Below, one piece after another: positions 17,512 to 24,580 of a stretch of 64,000 nucleotides of DNA. A program made the position numbers and the translations under genes. Source of the DNA: Seinonella peptonophila (GTDB lineage: Bacteria; Bacillota; Bacilli; Thermoactinomycetales; Thermoactinomycetaceae); NCBI RefSeq assembly GCF_900129355.1, contig NZ_FQVL01000002.1, positions 248,001 through 312,000 on the forward strand. The letters run 5' to 3'. Every line of letters begins with the position of its first letter. The first letter of the stretch is position 1. A model generated the notes under the pieces. That model was given only the letters and a program-made list of their open reading frames with translations. It was not told where the DNA came from and did not search any database.

Positions 17512-17919
17512 ATGCCACGCCCAAAGTTACCACCTGCTAAAGATTGGAGAAGTCGAGATATCAAGGACTGGAACGCGGTTACATTTCGTGCTTATATTGT
17601 GAACCAGCACCATCTCATTTTCAATAGTAAATATTTCACTAACTCAATCCAAGCCGAGAATGCCAACATAAAAAGAATGTATGAAGAATTCGGTAAAGAA
17701 GTCACTAAAGTTTTTATCGACATTTGCTTCCAGAATTTCAAACCACGTCCTCCCTATCGGGGGGTTTCTTTTATGTTCTGCTTTTCTTATTTAAGAAGTA
17801 AATACCTACCTCTTGCAATTAATCAAGTAGAGCAACAAATAGAGCAGGAAAAGCACCAACAAGCAAGTCTTAACCGAATCAATGAGGATGAAATCCAAAA
17901 TAAAATCAACCTATTCTAG
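17512..17919 (+). CDS. Replication-block protein of unknown function
   Basis: A 135-residue basic protein (PRPKLPPAKDWRSRDIKDWN at the start, Gln/Glu-rich C-terminus). AAGGAG stands 7 nt before the ATG. Its position directly ahead of the helicase loader suggests a part in replication initiation, but I see no defining domain. Confidence 0.62.
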   Translation: MPRPKLPPAKDWRSRDIKDWNAVTFRAYIVNQHHLIFNSKYFTNSIQAENANIKRMYEEFGKEVTKVFIDICFQNFKPRPPYRGVSFMFCFSYLRSKYLPLAINQVEQQIEQEKHQQASLNRINEDEIQNKINLF

Positions 17920-17930
17920 GAGGTTCTCTC

Positions 17931-18707
17931 ATGCAAACCAATGAAAAAAACTGCCTTCTCTCCCCTGCTTGTGAGCTTGCAGGGGTTTTTGGTAAGTGTA
18001 ATAAAATTTGCCCTTTTTACATTTACATGCATGGTCAAAGTGGTAAAGGTGGAATGGTTGGGAATGCAAATATACCAGCCGATTACAGCCGTATGACCAT
18101 AAAAAATAATCCCATTAGAGAGACTCAACCGGAAGTATACCAGCAAATAGACAAGTATTTCGAGATTGCCCAACAACGTCTATCTGATCCAGAAGGTGAA
18201 CGGGTACGAAGTCTATATTTGTATTCCTATTCACCAGGGACAGGTAAAACTTCTACAGCATGCGCTATTGGTAACAGTTTTCTTGTGGCTCATTTCATTA
18301 ACAGTATGAGAAATGGTGCTGAAATCAAGGATGATTTTTGTTATTTCCTTGATTTCAACCTGCTACAAAGTAAATTCGCGGAATTTAACAACCCGAATGT
18401 ACCACGCGAAATTAAGGAACCAGCTTCCAAGGAATTTTACCACTCATTGAAAGCTGCAAAAGAGGCTAAAATTTTGATCCTTGATGATATTGGTATCCGT
18501 GCGCCTAGCGATGCTTTTCAGTCAATCGCCCATGACTTGATTAATCATAGAGTAGTAACCCGTATGACGACACTTTTTACATCGAATATTGAAATGGATG
18601 ATTTGGATGAAGTTTATGACAAGCGGTTAAAGGATCGTATTAAAGATCAATGCATTCAGATTGATTTCTATGGTGATTCTCAGCGCGGAATTAGAAAGGA
18701 CTTTTAA
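17931..18707 (+). CDS. DnaC-type helicase loader, AAA+ ATPase
   Basis: A 258-residue AAA+ protein. Walker A is SYSPGTGKTS (about residues 102-111), Walker B is ILILDDIG (about 181-188), sensor-type TSNI follows (about 219), and the C-terminal KRLKDRI holds the arginine-finger region. A Cys-rich N-terminus (SPACELAGVFGKCNKICPF) may bind zinc. Such proteins deliver the replicative helicase to single-stranded DNA. The DnaB-type helicase and primase genes follow 1-3 kb downstream in the same operon. Confidence 0.88.
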   Translation: MQTNEKNCLLSPACELAGVFGKCNKICPFYIYMHGQSGKGGMVGNANIPADYSRMTIKNNPIRETQPEVYQQIDKYFEIAQQRLSDPEGERVRSLYLYSYSPGTGKTSTACAIGNSFLVAHFINSMRNGAEIKDDFCYFLDFNLLQSKFAEFNNPNVPREIKEPASKEFYHSLKAAKEAKILILDDIGIRAPSDAFQSIAHDLINHRVVTRMTTLFTSNIEMDDLDEVYDKRLKDRIKDQCIQIDFYGDSQRGIRKDF

Positions 18708-18720
18708 GGAGGTTGATAAT

Positions 18721-19278
18721 ATGATGGAGCAATTTGAACCAGCTAAATTTAATGTAGGTGACATTGTGGTTTCTAAACATTACCCAAATACTGACCTAGT
18801 AATTGAGCTTGTTAGAATCCACAAATCTGGTGGCGTACCTGTATACCTTACGTCACTTGCTATTGATGGTGATCTGGATGATATCTATTTTGAAGATGAA
18901 TTGTGCCATAAGGAAGATATTCAGAACCCAAATTTGGAGATTGGAGCAATTGCCAAGGTAACCGGACTCAAGGGAGAATATCAAATTTATCAACATTTAG
19001 GATATAAGAGTAAACATCAAGAACATGAATATCTGTTAGCCAAGCGCAATAAAAACAATGAACTTCAATTCATTCAAATACTAGAAACTGATATTTTAGT
19101 CATTGAAAAATTGACTAAAGATCAATACTTACAAGGTTTAGAAGATCGAATCAACACCTACCTAGATCTTTATAACCTATTCAAAGATAAGAAATATTTG
19201 AGACGGGTGAAAAGGTTGGATCACTTCTACAAGAAAGCACGTAACCATAAGCAATCAAATAAAAATGGAGGGATTTAA
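18721..19278 (+). CDS. Prophage protein of unknown function in the replication operon
   Basis: A 185-residue protein with a beta-rich N-terminal half (KFNVGDIVVSKHYPNTDLVI and IGAIAKVTGLKGEYQIYQHL, both reminiscent of small barrel domains) and a basic C-terminal helix region. AAGGAGG stands 8 nt before the ATG at 18721. Family not recognised. The next gene starts right at its stop. Confidence 0.65.
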   Translation: MMEQFEPAKFNVGDIVVSKHYPNTDLVIELVRIHKSGGVPVYLTSLAIDGDLDDIYFEDELCHKEDIQNPNLEIGAIAKVTGLKGEYQIYQHLGYKSKHQEHEYLLAKRNKNNELQFIQILETDILVIEKLTKDQYLQGLEDRINTYLDLYNLFKDKKYLRRVKRLDHFYKKARNHKQSNKNGGI

Positions 19279-19818
19279 ATGCCTTTCAATGATTATGAAG
19301 TTCGTGGAGAAACCACGGCTTTTTTTATTGTCCGTAGAAATGGGGATGTTCATGAGGTTTTGATTGATACCGAGGATCTGCCTAGGTTAATAGATTTGGG
19401 GCGTAAGTGGAAAAAGGCTTCTGCTAATTATGCAGTCACTAATACTAAAATGGCCCTCACTGACAAATGGATTGAAATCCGACTGCATCGATTCATCATG
19501 AATTGTCCTTCACACCTACTAGTAGATCACATTAATCACAACGGATTCGATAATCGTAAATCTAACTTGAGAATTTGTACAAAGGGGGAAAATAACCAGA
19601 ACTTACAAGGTGCTCGTAAGCATAATAAAACCTCAAATATTCGAGGTGTGAGTTGGAAGAAGTCATCAGGAAAATGGAGAGCATACGCAACTATCAACAG
19701 AAAACAAAATCACCTGGGCTTTTTTGATCATTTACATGAGGCAGAAGCTGCTGTTATCGCATTTCGTAAAGAACACATGCCCTATTCTGCTATGGATCAG
19801 AAGGAGAATGTTATATGA
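19279..19818 (+). CDS. HNH homing endonuclease with AP2 domain
   Basis: A 179-residue free-standing homing-type endonuclease. The HNH core is LHRFIMNCPSHLLVDHINHN followed by FDNRKSNLRICT (residues about 73-108). The C-terminal AP2 DNA-binding domain has SNIRGVSWKKSSGKWRAYAT and HLGFFDHLHEAEAAV (about 119-158). Such genes are common selfish elements in phages and cut near their own insertion site. It overlaps the helicase start by 4 nt, so it has adapted to the operon rather than breaking a gene. Confidence 0.92.
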   Translation: MPFNDYEVRGETTAFFIVRRNGDVHEVLIDTEDLPRLIDLGRKWKKASANYAVTNTKMALTDKWIEIRLHRFIMNCPSHLLVDHINHNGFDNRKSNLRICTKGENNQNLQGARKHNKTSNIRGVSWKKSSGKWRAYATINRKQNHLGFFDHLHEAEAAVIAFRKEHMPYSAMDQKENVI

Positions 19819-21203
19819 ACAGCTCTATGAAGTTTTTCAGTAGAATGGTGGATTCAAAGAATCCGCAAGCCTTTGACCAATATGGAATTACTCAGCAATG
19901 CTTCATTACATCAGATGAGATAGACACATACAAAGCCCTTAAGAAGTTTATAGAAAAGAATTCGACGACTCCTAGCCCTGAGGAACTAACTCTCGCGGTT
20001 GAGGGGTTTCTTTATGTACCCAATGTAAATAGCTCATTTAATGTTCTTGCAGAAGAAATCAAATCCGAATTTGCAAAGTACGAAATCCTACGTGTAATTC
20101 AGGGCCAAGTTATGTCCAACGACCCTCATAAAAAAATGGAAACAGTTGAGAACAAAATAAATAAATTACCTGGTAACGAAACATTAGACTGGATGATTGA
20201 GCAGTTACAAGAAATCAAAGCGAAAACCAAAGTTTCATCTAAAATCGGGTTGAGTTTTACCAAAGACTATGATTGGTTCTTCACTGAGTACGAAAATAGA
20301 GAAAGTGGAAACTCGTTTAAAATATGGCCTTCAAAATTCCCCACCATTAATAAAGCTTTAGGTGGGGGTTTTATGGCTGGAAATGCCTATTGTTGGTATG
20401 GTCGAAGTGGTCGAGGTAAATCTATTTTTTGTTTAGAGGAAGCAATAGAATCAGCAACCCAAGGAGCAACGGTTCTATATTGGAGTTTAGAAATGAGTGC
20501 CTTTGAAATTTATTGCCGTGCTTATACTTCGAGTTCAGCTAAATTAGGACTATTTAATACAGCCGTTGAAGGCGTTGACTATGAGGCTGGATTCCCAGCA
20601 AAAGAAATATTGATGACTAAACTATCACCTGATTATAAACAAGCATTAAAAGCCTTTGCCGAATCACTCAACCAAACACTTGCAGGAGAAATTATTTTTA
20701 GAACAGTCGATGACCAAAGCTTTGATATAAAAAATGTAAAACAACTTGAAATGGAAATCGAGCAGATAGGAGCTGATGTTGTAGTAATCGACCCTATATA
20801 TCTTATGAACATGGAGAAAAATACAACTGGAACAAAAGGTGGGGGATTAGCCGAGACAAGTAAAGCAATCAAACACATGTCAGGTCGTACGAATACAGTG
20901 ATCCACTTTGTAACCCAAGCTGAAGAAACCAAAGCTCAATATCAAGATGACCAACGGATATTAAAAGCTCCATCACGAGATGAAATGAAAAAAAGTATGC
21001 AACTACTGGAAGACTCAAGTCTGACTATGGGTATAGATTCGTTGGATGGGAAAGGAATTATAAAACTAGGCAAAGGTAGATTCGGTGGAGAGGATCAAAT
21101 AGTAGAAACAATTTTTCTCCCTAATTACGGTATCGTCCGTGAGCTACCAAGTCCAGAAGAATCCAAAGAGCAGTTTAAAAAATCAGGGGATTTACCATTT
21201 TAA
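19815..21203 (+). CDS. DnaB-type replicative helicase
   Basis: A 462-residue RecA-fold hexameric helicase. Walker A is WYGRSGRGKS (about residues 193-202), the H1a region reads VLYWSLEMS, Walker B is VVVIDPIYLMN, and HFVTQAEETK is the H3-type sensor. The N-terminal 130 residues are divergent from cellular DnaB. It would unwind the phage replication fork after loading by the DnaC-type protein and works with the TOPRIM primase that follows 16 nt downstream. Confidence 0.92.
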   Translation: MNSSMKFFSRMVDSKNPQAFDQYGITQQCFITSDEIDTYKALKKFIEKNSTTPSPEELTLAVEGFLYVPNVNSSFNVLAEEIKSEFAKYEILRVIQGQVMSNDPHKKMETVENKINKLPGNETLDWMIEQLQEIKAKTKVSSKIGLSFTKDYDWFFTEYENRESGNSFKIWPSKFPTINKALGGGFMAGNAYCWYGRSGRGKSIFCLEEAIESATQGATVLYWSLEMSAFEIYCRAYTSSSAKLGLFNTAVEGVDYEAGFPAKEILMTKLSPDYKQALKAFAESLNQTLAGEIIFRTVDDQSFDIKNVKQLEMEIEQIGADVVVIDPIYLMNMEKNTTGTKGGGLAETSKAIKHMSGRTNTVIHFVTQAEETKAQYQDDQRILKAPSRDEMKKSMQLLEDSSLTMGIDSLDGKGIIKLGKGRFGGEDQIVETIFLPNYGIVRELPSPEESKEQFKKSGDLPF

Positions 21204-21219
21204 AATTGGGGGTTAAAAC

Positions 21220-22182
21220 TTGATCATAAGAGGCTTAGACATTCCAGTCGATGTTGAGGAAGAATTGAATGAATTCGAATGGGAACAAGCTACTTGGAGT
21301 CATGAAAAACTTATTGCGTGCTCACCATTCCGTGACGATAATAGACCATCATTCTATTGCTGGCTCTATGATTCAGATCGTGCACCTGCTGGTGCATGGG
21401 GAGACAGTGGTGGGATTGAATTTGAGAAGGGAAATTTTATAACCCTTCTCTCCTATCTTCGAGATGAAACAAAAGAAGAAATTGAAGAATACCTATTAGA
21501 GAAATACGGCCCTATAGAATCCCCTGGAAATGGGGATTTTTATTTGCGTCCACTTCGTTATGTATCAGAACAAAGAACAAATAAAATAACCCTCTCCCCT
21601 GCCCTACTCCAAGGGATAGAACCCCACCCTTATTTAGTGAATAGAGGGATACCTAGAGAGATACAAGCAGCTTTAAATATTGGGTATAGCAAAGAAAAAA
21701 ATGCTATCGCTATACCTTGGTTCCACCCAAATGGAGAAATAGCTACAATCAAATATAGAAGGATCGATTCTAAATTCTTCTGGTACGAGAAAGGTAGTAC
21801 TGCTACAAGACAACTGTTATATGGGATCGATATTTTCCACAAGAAGCCTTATTTAGATACAGCAGTTATTACCGAGGCTGAAATAGATTCTATGACTGCT
21901 ATGACTGCTGGTTTTCCATCCCTTGCAACAGGTGGGACAAGTTGGACAAAGGAAAAGCAGAATCTAATTTTGCAAACCAATATAAAAAACCTTATCATCG
22001 CAACCGATAATGATGAAGCAGGAGAGAAATTAAAACGGGATATTATAGAGGGTTTGGGTTCTGCTTTGAATTTGTTTGACGTTTCATTTCCGTATGGATG
22101 TAAGGACTTGAATGAAGTTGGGAATGCAGAGACAATATTACGAGCATCAAGAAAGTTTAACCAATTACTTTTGTCCTTATAA
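21220..22182 (+). CDS. DnaG-like TOPRIM primase
   Basis: A 320-residue primase-like protein, shorter than cellular DnaG. The region ACSPFRDDNRPSFYCW resembles the zinc-proximal CPFHxDxxPSF motif of DnaG but has only one Cys in that place. The TOPRIM fold follows: catalytic Glu in VITEAEIDSMTA, DxD in IIATDNDEAGEK. It lacks a visible C-terminal helicase-interaction domain. The start is TTG with GGGGG upstream. Last gene of the replication set. Confidence 0.88.
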   Translation: MIIRGLDIPVDVEEELNEFEWEQATWSHEKLIACSPFRDDNRPSFYCWLYDSDRAPAGAWGDSGGIEFEKGNFITLLSYLRDETKEEIEEYLLEKYGPIESPGNGDFYLRPLRYVSEQRTNKITLSPALLQGIEPHPYLVNRGIPREIQAALNIGYSKEKNAIAIPWFHPNGEIATIKYRRIDSKFFWYEKGSTATRQLLYGIDIFHKKPYLDTAVITEAEIDSMTAMTAGFPSLATGGTSWTKEKQNLILQTNIKNLIIATDNDEAGEKLKRDIIEGLGSALNLFDVSFPYGCKDLNEVGNAETILRASRKFNQLLLSL

Positions 22183-22203
22183 AAAACGACCTATTGAAGG
22201 TCG
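22178..22203 (-). terminator. Terminator of XRE regulator 2
   Basis: On the minus strand CGACCT and AGGTCG form a stem followed by six Ts; it overlaps the end of the primase and regulator genes. Confidence 0.7.
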
Positions 22204-22424
22204 CTCTCTCTTTCTTTCAACTCAAAAATGTCTTCAACTTTGCGATCTAAAAGCCTAGCCATTAGTAACGCTTTATCTAGGGTTGGGTAATACTTACCAT
22301 CTATGTAATTAGTGATTGATTGACGACTTACCCCTAATTCAGAAGCAAGCCAACCCTTGCTAATTTTATTTCCTGCTTCTTTATGTTCACGCAATACACT
22401 TTCAAGTTTTGATTTAATCTCCAT
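22191..22424 (-). CDS. XRE-like helix-turn-helix regulator 2
   Basis: A 77-residue Cro/CI-type regulator with the helix-turn-helix WLASELGVSRQSITNYIDG (residues about 26-44) and an acidic tail. AAAGGAG stands 8 nt before the ATG at 22424. It is divergent from the plus-strand gene at 22585, whose promoter lies in the shared gap, so local control of that promoter is likely. Confidence 0.85.
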   Translation of the reverse strand: MEIKSKLESVLREHKEAGNKISKGWLASELGVSRQSITNYIDGKYYPTLDKALLMARLLDRKVEDIFELKERESDLQ

Positions 22425-22472
22425 GATGCTTATCTCCTTTATCAACTTGATATATGCAATTATAACATCAGA

Positions 22473-22498
22473 TTGAAATAAATAAAGAAAAATTTCAA
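22473..22498. promoter_or_regulatory. Inverted repeat, candidate operator of regulator 2
   Basis: TTGAAAT (22473-22479) and ATTTCAA (22492-22498) are perfect arms 12 nt apart, just upstream of the -35 box of the rightward promoter. Confidence 0.55.
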
Positions 22499-22505
22499 TT
22501 TTATG

Positions 22506-22534
22506 TTGACATTTTAAATCTCAGGTTGTAATAT
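22506..22534 (+). promoter_or_regulatory. Sigma-A-type promoter
   Basis: TTGACA (22506-22511), 17-nt spacer, TAATAT (22529-22534). A near-consensus promoter about 45 nt before the next gene. Confidence 0.85.
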
Positions 22535-22584
22535 AAGAGATGTCGGAGGAAAACAACGACAAGAACACCAAGGAGATGATTTAG

Positions 22585-22947
22585 ATGAATTTTTTCGAAC
22601 TTATGGAAAGTATGAAAATGGAAGTTGAATGTGATTGCTGCAAAGACAGTAAGCGGGTAAACAACCCAAAATACCGCGAAATAAACGATATGTACTATGA
22701 CTTGCTGTTCCACCTAACTGACAAAGGTGTTGAGCACGAATTAGCGGAAGAGCTTGCAGCACTCAAATATCCACGCTCTACAGTCGCTGAATACATCACC
22801 TGCCCTCACTGCTCCACTGGGGTAGAAATCAAGGAGGAAAAAAAAGCATACCCAATATTCGACCGAGGCACTATTACTAAGTTGCCCGACAACGGTGAAG
22901 AAGTAGAATTCACCTGGTTTGATTTTATGGAATCAGCAAAAAAATAA
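22585..22947 (+). CDS. Small prophage protein with paired Cys motifs
   Basis: A 120-residue acidic protein with CDCCKD near residue 17 and CPHC near 72, likely forming one zinc site. The central part is helical (LTDKGVEHELAEELAALKYP). AAGGAG precedes the ATG. Family not recognised. Confidence 0.65.
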   Translation: MNFFELMESMKMEVECDCCKDSKRVNNPKYREINDMYYDLLFHLTDKGVEHELAEELAALKYPRSTVAEYITCPHCSTGVEIKEEKKAYPIFDRGTITKLPDNGEEVEFTWFDFMESAKK

Positions 22948-23008
22948 AGCCCTCCAGCGCCGCCAAGCATCGAAGGGCAAAGTAAATCTAATGTCATTGT
23001 ACCAGAAT

Positions 23009-23030
23009 AGGCTCCTGCTTGGAGCCTTTC
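23009..23030 (+). terminator. Hairpin after the Cys-motif gene
   Basis: AGGCTCC and GGAGCCT pair perfectly around TGCTT, followed only by TTTC, so termination may be weak. Confidence 0.5.
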
Positions 23031-23063
23031 AAATACATCTAACATCTAAGGAGATCGATATAA

Positions 23064-23285
23064 ATGTCTACTTACTACTTGGCTGGGTTTTCTACCGAAT
23101 TTGCGGGTCATGAAAGCGATGAATGGAATTTCAATCAATGGCTTGCAGTTCGTGGTTTAAAATTATCTAATTTGGATGACGAGGAATTTGATGAACTGAG
23201 AACAGAGTATAAGGATGAGATAATAGAGGCTCGTGATCGGATGAGCTTTAACGATTACAATGAACCGATTGATTATAATTACTAA
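23064..23285 (+). CDS. Small acidic prophage protein
   Basis: A 73-residue, strongly acidic protein (LDDEEFDELRTEYKDEIIEA). AAGGAG stands 11 nt before the ATG. Acidity and size recall DNA-mimic proteins of phages, but nothing specific supports that role. It is the last gene of the plus-strand early block. Confidence 0.6.
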   Translation: MSTYYLAGFSTEFAGHESDEWNFNQWLAVRGLKLSNLDDEEFDELRTEYKDEIIEARDRMSFNDYNEPIDYNY

Positions 23286-23309
23286 GCCCCACTATTGGGG
23301 CTTTTTTCA
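23284..23309. terminator. Bidirectional terminator between early and lysis genes
   Basis: AAGCCCC and GGGGCTT pair around ACTATT; a T run follows on the plus strand. It separates the convergent early and late blocks. Confidence 0.85.
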
Positions 23310-24056
23310 TGCTCCAAACAAAGCCTTCCAAGTTTTTTCACCGACAATCCCATCAACCACTAGACCTTTCCCTGATTTCACCACATTTCCTTGCTCATCG
23401 TGCACCCTTTGCCAACTCACAACGTCAGATTTTGTAGCAGGCCCATAGATGCCATCAATTGATTTTGACTGTAGTCGTTTTTGCACCCGTTCAACGTCTT
23501 TTCCTCTCATCATCGGGTCTGTTACTTTCAACAATCGGTGATACTCAATGTTGTCATCGTAATTCTGAGGTTCGCTTGTTCCATTAACTAATGATATAAA
23601 CTTACCCCATCCTTCTTTACGAATATTTCTGGGACAATCCTTGCCGCTCCAATGATTGTGTTGGACAACTCGACTGATTGGGATATTATGTTTATTCATG
23701 AGATAGCGAACTAATTCAGCAGCATTCTCTTTTGCTTTGGTAAAAGCTCCGTCCTGGTTAACACAAATCTCTACTGAAATACTTTGCCTATTACCAGTCC
23801 CGTTTGATCCATCCCCACAAGCCCAAGCTATTTCGTTATCAGGAATTGATTGATAAATAGAATCTTCATCGACTGTGTAATGCCAACTTGCGACTCGTTC
23901 ATTATTGCCGTTATAAAGCAAATTTGCGTGTGCTGCTGCGGTTGCTCCTTTACCCTGATTATCCGTCTCATGGATCGTCACGAACAATGGTGTTCTTTTT
24001 GTCCCTGGACGAATACGCTTATATTTCAGTGGTATTAACTTTTGTATGATGTTCAT
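23307..24056 (-). CDS. Endolysin: N-acetylmuramoyl-L-alanine amidase
   Basis: A 249-residue lysin. The N-terminal amidase_2 domain has the zinc ligands in VTIHETDN and HNHWSGKDCP, and the HYTVDE motif between them (residues about 25-150). The C-terminal part (about 185-248) is a peptidoglycan-binding_1 repeat: GKDVERVQKRLQSKSIDGIYGP and VDGIVGEKTWKALFG. It cuts the bond between muramic acid and the stem peptide at the end of infection. The holin and XhlA genes lie just upstream. Confidence 0.94.
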   Translation of the reverse strand: MNIIQKLIPLKYKRIRPGTKRTPLFVTIHETDNQGKGATAAAHANLLYNGNNERVASWHYTVDEDSIYQSIPDNEIAWACGDGSNGTGNRQSISVEICVNQDGAFTKAKENAAELVRYLMNKHNIPISRVVQHNHWSGKDCPRNIRKEGWGKFISLVNGTSEPQNYDDNIEYHRLLKVTDPMMRGKDVERVQKRLQSKSIDGIYGPATKSDVVSWQRVHDEQGNVVKSGKGLVVDGIVGEKTWKALFGA

Positions 24057-24266
24057 CTATTTATCAACCCCTTTGCTGTCAGTTGGACTATAACCAAAAA
24101 TCCCCAAAGCTATTGCAATGCTACAAACCAAATTAAAAAATTCTTCCCATTGCAACAACTGACCATCCGTGATATTTACACCTACTGATGCAAACAATAC
24201 TTTTAAAAACGCAAATAAGAGACCCGCCGCTTTTGGGTCCCTTAAAATGACTGATATTAAATTCAT
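24057..24266 (-). CDS. Phage holin
   Basis: A 69-residue membrane protein with two hydrophobic segments (about residues 12-30 and 42-58) and a charged C-terminal tail, YSPTDSKGVDK. That layout, with GxNITDGQLLQW between the helices, resembles the phi-LC3-type holins. The ATG at 24266 has AGAGG upstream. Holin, XhlA and amidase form a standard lysis cassette at the end of the tail operon. Confidence 0.85.
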   Translation of the reverse strand: MNLISVILRDPKAAGLLFAFLKVLFASVGVNITDGQLLQWEEFFNLVCSIAIALGIFGYSPTDSKGVDK

Positions 24267-24286
24267 TGATATCAACCTCTCATTTT

Positions 24287-24568
24287 TTATTTTATAAAAG
24301 TAAAGATAAATCCACTTACAATACCCAGAATTGTAGTCAGTAGAGTACCTATTATCCACCAATACCATCGTTCTACTTTGTCAATCTGCTTCTCTAATTC
24401 GGCTGCTTTTTGTAGTGCATCATTAGCAAGTTCCAACGCTTGCCTGCTTCTCTCATCAGTAGCCCCAATATTGCGTACTTCTGTCTGTATGATACTTACT
24501 TGACTTTTGATTTCCTGAAGAACTGCATACATCTCCTTTGTAGATATAATGACTCCATTGTCAGACAT
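24287..24568 (-). CDS. xhlA: XhlA-type haemolysin/holin accessory protein
   Basis: A 93-residue protein with an N-terminal helical coiled-coil part (EIKSQVSIIQTEVRNIGATD) and one C-terminal transmembrane segment (WWIIGTLLTTILGIVSGFIF). It matches the XhlA family of PBSX-like prophages, which cooperates with the holin. GGAGGGGAG precedes the ATG. Confidence 0.88.
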   Translation of the reverse strand: MSDNGVIISTKEMYAVLQEIKSQVSIIQTEVRNIGATDERSRQALELANDALQKAAELEKQIDKVERWYWWIIGTLLTTILGIVSGFIFTFIK

Positions 24569-24580
24569 TTTCTCCCCTCC